Shown here piece by piece: positions 1 through 4,584 of a DNA stretch of 6,695 nt (its first letter is position 1; each line of letters begins with the position of its first letter). The position numbers were made by a program, and so were the translations under genes. The DNA is from an uncultured Lachnospiraceae bacterium. GTDB taxonomy: Bacteria > Bacillota_A > Clostridia > Lachnospirales > Lachnospiraceae. The notes beneath the pieces were generated by a model, which saw only the letters and a program-made list of their open reading frames with translations, searched no databases and had not been told where the DNA came from. The stretch is taken from NCBI GenBank assembly GCA_902783205.1, contig CACZQE010000184.1:1-6695 (forward strand). Direction: 5' to 3'.

Positions 1-614
1 AGCCCTGCCGAGTTGATTACAACCTTGGGATAGAACTTACCGCTGGTGGTGATGACGGACTCAATCTTTCCGTCCTTGGAAGTGATAGCCAGGACTTCTG
101 TGTTCAGAAGTACCTTGACACCGTTTAATACTGCGTTTTCAGCCAGAGCCACAGTAAGCTCGAAAGGATTCATTACACCCGTGTTCGGGTTGTAAAGACC
201 AAACTTGACATCCTTTGAAATGTTGGGCTCCTTTGCCAGAACCTGGTCATGGTCAAGAAGCTCCAGATTCATGATGCCGTTTGCTTCGGCGTTTTTGATC
301 TGTTCCTTTGCGGTAGCCAGATGATCATCCGTAAAGCCGGCAAATATGGAGCCGCAGAAGTTCAGATCTACGTGCAGTTCATCGCAAAGCTTACGGTATA
401 CCTCCATATCCGCTTTCAGTACCAGCTTTCCTTTCAGCTTGTGGCCGTCTACATTGTAGCCGTCATGAAGCATGGAGGAATTTGCCTTGCTTGTTCCCTG
501 ACACAGATCACTTTCTTTCTCTACCAGAGTGATATCCAGATTGTACCTGCTAAGCTGACGCGCTATGGCAGATCCGATCACTCCGCCCCCGATAATGAGA
601 ACATCTGTATTCAT
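1..614 (-). CDS. GlpA-like FAD-dependent oxidoreductase (DAO family), N-terminal part
   Basis: The 204 visible residues begin MNTDVLIIGGGVIG and read without a break to the window edge, so the C-terminal part is missing. The Rossmann FAD-binding motif GGGVIG is at residues 9-14 and the strand-ending acidic residue (LVEKE, Glu32) that normally holds the FAD ribose follows. A segment SSMLHDGYNVDG (46-57) and the VVINSAG motif (198-204) are typical of the DAO superfamily branch that holds anaerobic glycerol-3-phosphate dehydrogenase GlpA and L-2-hydroxyglutarate oxidase. The start ATG at 614 has AAAGGGG about 11 nt upstream. The family oxidises a hydroxy substrate and passes electrons on through FAD; in clostridia such genes often lead operons with a second FAD/NAD oxidoreductase, which would lie off the left edge. 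Glycerol 3-phosphate is the best guess for substrate but a related polyol phosphate or 2-hydroxyacid cannot be excluded. The SorC regulator gene upstream probably controls it. Confidence 0.85.
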   Translation of the reverse strand, partial: MNTDVLIIGGGVIGSAIARQLSRYNLDITLVEKESDLCQGTSKANSSMLHDGYNVDGHKLKGKLVLKADMEVYRKLCDELHVDLNFCGSIFAGFTDDHLATAKEQIKNAEANGIMNLELLDHDQVLAKEPNISKDVKFGLYNPNTGVMNPFELTVALAENAVLNGVKVLLNTEVLAITSKDGKIESVITTSGKFYPKVVINSAG

Positions 615-673
615 TTCAGCGTTCGCCCCTTTCTGTCATTTATTAGATTTTTACAAGTTTCGCATATATATTA

Positions 674-702
674 ATTATACTATTACGAAAAAAGACGAAC
701 AA
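674..702 (-). promoter_or_regulatory. Probable promoter of the FAD oxidoreductase gene
   Basis: Read on the minus strand, TTGTTC (702-697) is followed by a 17-bp spacer and a perfect TATAAT (679-674), about 60 bp before the start codon. The -35 match is weak (3 of 6) while the -10 is perfect. The spacer and box spacing match those at the regulator promoter, and the TGAAAATATTTTCA palindrome ends 3 bp upstream of the -35. Confidence 0.6.
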
Positions 703-736
703 CATTGAAAATATTTTCAATACTGTTCGTCTTTTT
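689..736 (-). terminator. 48-bp palindrome, probable terminator of the SorC-type regulator gene
   Basis: Positions 689-712 and 713-736 are reverse complements over 24 bp with two mismatches (702/723 and 703/722). On the minus strand the hairpin ends in GTCTTTTTTCG, a T run suited to Rho-independent termination, and it lies about 70 bp after the regulator stop codon. The outer arms contain AGACGAACA and its complement; the centre is the putative operator. It therefore seems to serve as terminator and as operator-bearing DNA for the next gene. Confidence 0.65.
704..721. promoter_or_regulatory. Putative SorC-type operator, copy 1
   Basis: ATTGAAAATATTTTCAAT is an 18-bp perfect palindrome whose 14-bp core TGAAAATATTTTCA (706-719) recurs before the SorC-family regulator gene at 1907-1920. 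From memory, the Bacillus subtilis DeoR operator (a member of the same SorC family) is ATTGAACAAAATTTCAAT, which shares the ATTGAA-N6-TTCAAT frame. The site lies just upstream of the -35 box of the oxidoreductase promoter. Binding by the 805-1815 product is inferred. Confidence 0.65.
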
Positions 737-804
737 AATAATAATTGTTATAATTTTGTATTCTTTTTTACTTTTTCAAACAATTCTTCGGTTAATTCGG
801 GATA

Positions 805-1815
805 TTATCTGCCTGTTTCCTCCCTGTGAAGACGAAGAATTTCCATTCCCAGTTCATAATCGATGATCAGAACATCGATCAGCTTTCCTTTCAGGGCACT
901 CAGCACCGTGTAGGCCTTGCCTATTCCCGACGCGATGGTAATCTTGGTCGGTATTCTCTTGAACTGGTCAAAATCAATGGAGATCATCCGGTCCACCAGG
1001 TCAGTTTCACACTGATTGCCATCCTTGTCAAAAAAGCGCAGGGCAATATCCCCCACCACATTTTTCTCCTGCAGGGCGGCCAGGTCTTCAGCCGACATAA
1101 AGCGGGGTCCGCCCAGGATGGAATTCATCTTCGGATAAAAGGAACCGGTTCCTGAAATGGAGATATTGATCTCATTGAACTTGTCATAGATCCTCTGAAT
1201 ATTCTTCTCGTGCTTGATGACGTCCGCCGCGGTCTTGGAGCTCATCAGAGCCTCAGTCAGCAGAGGATAGTTGGAACCGGAAAAGGCTTTGGCAATCCTG
1301 GATACCAGGGTGCGGACATCCAGTTCATTGTCCGCGCAGGCAATACTGCCATGAAGAGTGACGAAAGTCGCTCCCACTTTCTGGGCAGGGTTGAGATAAT
1401 TGATCATCTGGTAGACTGTGCTTCCCCAGGTAATTCCCAGCACGTCATCTTCCCTGATAATCCGCTGCAGATACCGGGCTCCCTCCAGGGCAACCAGTTT
1501 TTTAACATTCTCCTCCTGCTGCTCCAGTCTCTCAGCCTTATTGTCATCGAAGTATACACCGGGTGCTATGATTGCCTCCTTGAGTCCGAATGTATTTCGG
1601 AGTTCCTCCTCCAGATGAATGCACTCCACATAAAGGTCGCGGATCACGAATTCCACGATCTTCTCTTCCTTGGCTTTCTTCAGGAGTCTGGACACGGTCG
1701 TTACCGAAATCTTCAGCTTCTCGGCAATTTCACTCTGGGATTTCCCCTCTATATAGTATAGATAAGCTGCTTTCAGCACCAGAAACATTGACTGATGATT
1801 ATAACTTTCTGCCAT
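805..1815 (-). CDS. SorC/DeoR-family sugar-binding transcriptional regulator
   Basis: The product is 336 residues from the ATG at 1815, which has AGGAGG with a 5-nt gap; an in-frame TTG at 1836 would add 7 residues but would place the AGGAGG inside the coding region, so it was not used. A helix-turn-helix spans about residues 24-50 (GKSQSEIAEKLKISVTTVSR, recognition helix near 38-48). The rest is the SorC effector domain, with GITWGST (127-133), SGTG (221-224), GDIALRFFDKDG (255-266) and ASGIGKAYTVLSALKGK (295-311), all at the usual family places. Members bind phosphorylated sugars or polyols and act as repressors or activators; the ligand here is unknown. It lies between a HAD-IIA phosphatase gene and a GlpA-like gene, all on the same strand, with its own promoter and a palindrome suggesting autoregulation. 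The length fits the family. Beyond the stop codon the frame stays open for 18 more codons (see findings). Confidence 0.93.
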   Translation of the reverse strand: MAESYNHQSMFLVLKAAYLYYIEGKSQSEIAEKLKISVTTVSRLLKKAKEEKIVEFVIRDLYVECIHLEEELRNTFGLKEAIIAPGVYFDDNKAERLEQQEENVKKLVALEGARYLQRIIREDDVLGITWGSTVYQMINYLNPAQKVGATFVTLHGSIACADNELDVRTLVSRIAKAFSGSNYPLLTEALMSSKTAADVIKHEKNIQRIYDKFNEINISISGTGSFYPKMNSILGGPRFMSAEDLAALQEKNVVGDIALRFFDKDGNQCETDLVDRMISIDFDQFKRIPTKITIASGIGKAYTVLSALKGKLIDVLIIDYELGMEILRLHREETGR

Positions 1816-1874
1816 GACATCCTCCTTCTGTGCCAATCCCCGGCAAAAGATAATAATTATTCCTGATTATAACT

Positions 1875-1903
1875 ATTATCACATCATTGCAAAAACACTT
1901 CAA
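1875..1903 (-). promoter_or_regulatory. Probable promoter of the SorC-type regulator gene
   Basis: On the minus strand, TTGAAG (1903-1898) is followed by a 17-bp spacer and GATAAT (1880-1875), with a TGT just before it that makes an extended -10. The start codon is about 60 bp further on. A second TATAAT lies slightly downstream (1871-1866) and could be an alternative -10, but its -35 is poorer. Confidence 0.6.
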
Positions 1904-1906
1904 TTA

Positions 1907-1920
1907 TGAAAATATTTTCA
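1907..1920. promoter_or_regulatory. Putative SorC-type operator, copy 2 (autoregulation)
   Basis: TGAAAATATTTTCA, identical over 14 bp to the site at 706-719, ends 3 bp upstream of the -35 box of the regulator's own promoter. Unlike copy 1 it is not embedded in a longer palindrome, which argues that the 14-bp core itself is the conserved unit. Confidence 0.65.
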
Positions 1921-1959
1921 CTGTCATTCAGTCAATTTTATCCGGTCTTCAAAAAGAAT

Positions 1960-2757
1960 CTATAAATAATCCTTCATTTCTTTCAGGGATTCATAAATGC
2001 AGGTAGGCTCTACATCCGACTCGGCAACAGTCTGCATGTCAGCCTCACCGGTCAGTACCAGGAAACCTTTTGCCCCGTTGTTGACGCCGGTCGCCACGTC
2101 TGTATATAAACGGTCTCCCACAAAGGCAATCTCTTCGCCCTTATAGCCTGTGATCTCCGTGATCATATCCACTGTTTCTTTCCAGGGTTTTCCCAGGAAA
2201 CGCGGCTTAACACCGGTAGAATCGGTGATCAGGGCGCACATACAGCCGCAGTCAGGCATAAAGCCGTACTCTGTCGGGCAGTTGGTGTCCATGTGGGTGG
2301 CGATAAAGGGAACGCCGTTCCTTACATAATGGCAGATTCTGTCCAGTTTATGGTAGGTCAGTGTCGTATCAAAGCTCTGTACGCAGACATCCGGATCTTC
2401 CTCCACCAGGATCAGTCCTTTTTCCTTCCAGTTCTCCTCCAGGAGAGGGGTACCGTTCAGGTAGATCTTTGCATTCGGATAATTCACCTTAAGAAACTCT
2501 GCGCAGACGTCACCTGCTGTAACGACTTTATCTTCTTCAACATCCAGGCCCAGTTTGTGAAGCTTCTCGACATACACGGACGGCACTCTGGAAGCGTTAT
2601 TGGTAAAGAATATAAAATCCCTGTCCTCGGATTCATCCACCTGGCGGATAAAATCAAAAGCTCCGTCGATCAGCTGGTCGCCAAGATAGACCGTTCCGTC
2701 CATATCAAGTACAAACAGTTTTACTCCTTTTAATGCTTCATTTTTCGGCAGACTCAT
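1960..2757 (-). CDS. NagD-like HAD-IIA family sugar phosphatase
   Basis: The product has 265 residues, the normal size for the NagD/AraL group. All four HAD motifs are present: DMDGT with the nucleophile Asp18 and acid/base Asp20, FTNNAS with Thr52, Lys190 in LGKPWKET, and GDRLYTDV with Asp215 and Asp220 for Mg2+. The C2-type cap lies between motifs II and III. Enzymes of this group remove phosphate from sugar, glycerol or nucleotide phosphates in the cytoplasm; sequence alone does not fix the substrate. A cysteine cluster CGCMC (170-174) sits near the end of the cap. AAAGGAG lies 6 nt before the ATG. Downstream on the same strand, 144 bp on, is the SorC-type regulator gene; no terminator is evident between them, so read-through is possible. 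The GlpA-like gene further on makes glycerol phosphate or a polyol phosphate a fair but unproven guess. Confidence 0.92.
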   Translation of the reverse strand: MSLPKNEALKGVKLFVLDMDGTVYLGDQLIDGAFDFIRQVDESEDRDFIFFTNNASRVPSVYVEKLHKLGLDVEEDKVVTAGDVCAEFLKVNYPNAKIYLNGTPLLEENWKEKGLILVEEDPDVCVQSFDTTLTYHKLDRICHYVRNGVPFIATHMDTNCPTEYGFMPDCGCMCALITDSTGVKPRFLGKPWKETVDMITEITGYKGEEIAFVGDRLYTDVATGVNNGAKGFLVLTGEADMQTVAESDVEPTCIYESLKEMKDYL

Positions 2758-2780
2758 TCTTTGCTCCTTTCCATTCTTTA

Positions 2781-2865
2781 ATACCGGTGTCAGACGCCGG
2801 TATCAGCAGTCAGTCCAACAGTTAACAGGTTCGTTCGGAACACCGGACACAGAGGCGCTGCGTCC
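2781..2865 (-). promoter_or_regulatory. Structured 5' leader of the HAD phosphatase gene
   Basis: Two hairpins fall in the presumed leader. The arms 2781-2790 and 2794-2803 (ATACCGGTGT and ACGCCGGTAT on the plus strand) pair over 10 bp with one G-T-type step and a 3-nt loop. The arms 2845-2852 and 2858-2865 (GGACACAG and CTGCGTCC) pair over 8 bp with one mismatch. In addition ACACCGG (2840-2846) is the exact complement of CCGGTGT (2784-2790), giving an alternative pairing that would break the first hairpin. Neither hairpin has a T tail, so they are not simple terminators. No known riboswitch class was recognised. Confidence 0.35.
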
Positions 2866-2867
2866 CG

Positions 2868-2896
2868 TATAAAACTCCTTGTATTTATATAAACAA
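2868..2896 (-). promoter_or_regulatory. Possible promoter of the HAD phosphatase gene
   Basis: On the minus strand TTGTTT (2896-2891) is followed by 17 bp and TTTATA (2873-2868), or by 18 bp and TTATAC. Both -10 candidates are poor matches, so this is only the best-placed option. It would give a leader of roughly 105 nt that includes the hairpins at 2781-2865. Confidence 0.3.
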
Positions 2897-2902
2897 GAAT
2901 AT

Positions 2903-2972
2903 CATGAAGCCCGCCCTTGTGTAAAGATTTTGTGGCCTTCATGTAATATGACGATTTTTTTACACTTATGAC
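2903..2972. promoter_or_regulatory. Dyads and direct repeats in the divergent spacer, candidate operators
   Basis: CATGAAG (2903-2909) and CTTCATG (2937-2943) form an inverted repeat that extends to 9 of 10 bp. GTGTAAA (2919-2925) and TTTACAC (2959-2965) form a second, interleaved one. TATGAC occurs at 2947-2952 and 2967-2972, spaced 20 bp or two helical turns. The cluster lies between the two divergent genes, upstream of the -10 of the plus-strand operon. Which protein binds is unknown. Confidence 0.35.
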
Positions 2973-2995
2973 TTTCTAAACCCCCGGAAAAACTA

Positions 2996-3001
2996 TATAA
3001 T
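2996..3001 (+). promoter_or_regulatory. -10 box of the plus-strand operon promoter
   Basis: A perfect TATAAT lies 40 bp before the ATG of the 3H-domain regulator gene. No good -35 is found at 16-18 bp upstream (the hexamer at 17 bp is TTTCTA), which would fit a promoter needing help from an activator or one that is weak. The likely start of transcription is near 3008. Confidence 0.45.
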
Positions 3002-3041
3002 CATACATAGATACTTAAGAGAAAATGTAAGGAGTATTAAT

Positions 3042-3608
3042 ATGAACGGTGAAGACCGCAGAAAAGAAATCCTGGAAATACTCAGATCGGCCCGGGGGCC
3101 GGTTTCCGGGGCAGCTCTTGCCTCCCGCCTCCATGTCAGCCGCCAGGTGATCGTCCAGGATATTGCCCTGATCAGGGCAGGCAATCATAACATATATTCC
3201 ACCAACCGGGGCTATCTTTTAAATGAACCTGACAGGATATCCCGGGTTTTCAAAGTCATCCACAAGGATTCGGAGACTGAGGAGGAGCTTCTCATGATCG
3301 TCGATCTGGGCGGATGTGTGGAGGATGTCTTCATTTACCATAAAGTCTACGGCGTCATGCGGGGTGAGCTGGGGCTCAAAACCCGCCTGGCTGTAAAGGA
3401 CTACATGGAGATGATCAGCTCCGGCAAGTCCTCCCTTCTGATGAATGTCACTTCAGGTTATCATTACCACACGGTTTCAGCGGAGGACGAACGGACCCTG
3501 GATCTGATCCGGGACGCCTTAAAAGAGCGGGGATTTCTGGCCGGCCTTCAGGATTACGAACCGGTTGATTTCAGTGCCCAGGAGAAGAATCATGCTGATC
3601 GCGATTGA
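3042..3608 (+). CDS. 3H-domain transcriptional regulator (NiaR/YrxA-like)
   Basis: The product has 188 residues, close to the usual 170-180. An N-terminal winged helix (about 5-60) contains LASRLHVSRQVIVQDIALIR, a HTH_11-type DNA-binding helix. The C-terminal half is the 3H domain, with histidines at His74, His100, His141 and His143 (TSGYHYHTV) and an acidic residue at Glu82; by memory of the Thermotoga TM1602 structure, the equivalents of His74, Glu82, His141 and His143 hold a metal ion. Family members in Firmicutes repress niacin uptake and NAD synthesis genes in response to nicotinic acid. Here the gene leads an operon with a sugar kinase and a GH1 enzyme and no NAD gene is near, so the usual ligand should not be assumed. 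AAGGAG stands 7 nt before the ATG. Its last 17 nt overlap the kinase gene. Confidence 0.88.
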   Translation: MNGEDRRKEILEILRSARGPVSGAALASRLHVSRQVIVQDIALIRAGNHNIYSTNRGYLLNEPDRISRVFKVIHKDSETEEELLMIVDLGGCVEDVFIYHKVYGVMRGELGLKTRLAVKDYMEMISSGKSSLLMNVTSGYHYHTVSAEDERTLDLIRDALKERGFLAGLQDYEPVDFSAQEKNHADRD

Positions 3609-4584
3609 TGTCGGAGGTACATTTATCAAATACGCGCAGGTCCTTGAGGACGGCTCTTTCGGAAAGAAGGGGAAAGTCCCCGCACCGGTGGGACCGGATG
3701 CGGATGCCGGCCGCTTTGCGGACGTCATCTGCAGTCTGGTTCGGGATCTGTCTTCGGAAGAAAAGCCGGAGGGTATCACTATGGCCCTGCCGGGCAGAAT
3801 CGATGTGGACCGGGGTATCGTCTACGGCGGGGGCGGTCTGCCCTATCTGGACAAAATCCCCCTGGCAGATCTTCTGCACAGCCGTCCCGGTCTGGCTTCC
3901 CTGCCCATATCCATGGAGAATGACGGAAAATGTGCCGCCCTGGCGGAGGCCTGGACAGGCAATGCCAAAGATGCGGCAGACGCGATTGTACTGGTCTTCG
4001 GCACCGGGATCGGCGGCGGCATTATCAAGGACGGACAGATTCACAGAGGCAGACGCCTTCTGGCCGGAGAAATGAGCTTCCTGCTGATGGGAATGACCCG
4101 GGAAGACCTCAAGGCCTTCCCCTTCACTGGGGATCCGCCGGAAGATACCATCTATTATGAGTCCTATACGGCTTCCGCCCGCTGCTCTACCGGGTCGCTG
4201 ACGGAAAAAGCCGCTCGCTTAAAGGGTATGCCTGTCGGAACTCTCTCGGGGGAAGACCTCTTTGTCATGGCAAAAGAAGGGGATGCCGATATAAAGGACC
4301 TTCTGGATGAAATGTATTTTCAGATTGCCCAGATGTGTTTAAGCCTTTATGTGGCTTTCGATCCGGATATCATCCTCATAGGCGGAGGGATCAGTGAGGA
4401 GCCGGCCTTTTTCGAAGGGATCGGCACTTATGTAGAAAAGCTGAAGGAAATCGACCCTGTCTACCGGAAGCTGAAGCTCGGACTATGCCGTTACAGAAAT
4501 GATTCCAACCTGATCGGAGCCGTGCGCCACTTCCGCCTGCAGCACGGACAGCAATCTCTGAAAGAAGGAAAGGAGTTCCTATGA
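3592..4584 (+). CDS. ROK-family sugar kinase, probable beta-glucoside kinase
   Basis: From the ATG at 3592, with AGGAG 7 nt upstream, the product is 330 residues; an in-frame TTG at 3565 was rejected for lack of such a site. The phosphate-binding IDVGGT (5-10), the catalytic END with Asp111 as base (109-111), FGTGIGGG (136-143) and the C-terminal ILIGGGIS (261-268) define a ROK kinase. The usual zinc site is absent: the motif normally GExGH reads GEMSF (159-163) and no CxCGxxGCxE follows; the region 164-195 has no cysteine at all. That is known in part of the family. ROK kinases phosphorylate sugars at O6 with ATP in the cytoplasm. Because the next gene, overlapping by 4 nt (ATGA), encodes a phospho-beta-glucosidase, a BglK-type role (cellobiose or another beta-glucoside to its 6'-phosphate) is the best inference; glucokinase acting on the released sugar is the alternative. 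Confidence 0.85.
   Translation: MLIAIDVGGTFIKYAQVLEDGSFGKKGKVPAPVGPDADAGRFADVICSLVRDLSSEEKPEGITMALPGRIDVDRGIVYGGGGLPYLDKIPLADLLHSRPGLASLPISMENDGKCAALAEAWTGNAKDAADAIVLVFGTGIGGGIIKDGQIHRGRRLLAGEMSFLLMGMTREDLKAFPFTGDPPEDTIYYESYTASARCSTGSLTEKAARLKGMPVGTLSGEDLFVMAKEGDADIKDLLDEMYFQIAQMCLSLYVAFDPDIILIGGGISEEPAFFEGIGTYVEKLKEIDPVYRKLKLGLCRYRNDSNLIGAVRHFRLQHGQQSLKEGKEFL

Noticed and set aside
249..674. Plus-strand open frame of 141 codons
   Set aside because: It is antisense to the FAD oxidoreductase gene and its promoter; the minus-strand frame has clear family motifs and a ribosome binding site, this one has neither.
1816..1836. Upstream TTG start for the SorC-type regulator
   Set aside because: The AGGAGG with ideal spacing serves the ATG at 1815 and would be inside the coding region if the TTG were used.
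1921..1959. Terminator between the HAD phosphatase and the regulator gene
   Set aside because: No stable stem with a T tail could be found; only a weak CTG/CAG pairing is present. An in-frame 11-codon open stretch after the stop there also shows that short open tails arise by chance.
3011..3037. ATACT/AGTAT inverted repeat around the ribosome binding site of the 3H-domain gene
   Set aside because: Only 5 bp pair across a long loop in AT-rich DNA, which is expected by chance.
2941..3041. Niacin-regulator operator before the 3H-domain gene
   Set aside because: Dyads exist in the spacer, but none could be matched with certainty to the known NiaR site from memory, so no named site is claimed.
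3565..3591. Upstream TTG start for the ROK kinase
   Set aside because: The ATG at 3592 has AGGAG 7 nt upstream and starts right at the IDVGGT strand as in other ROK proteins.
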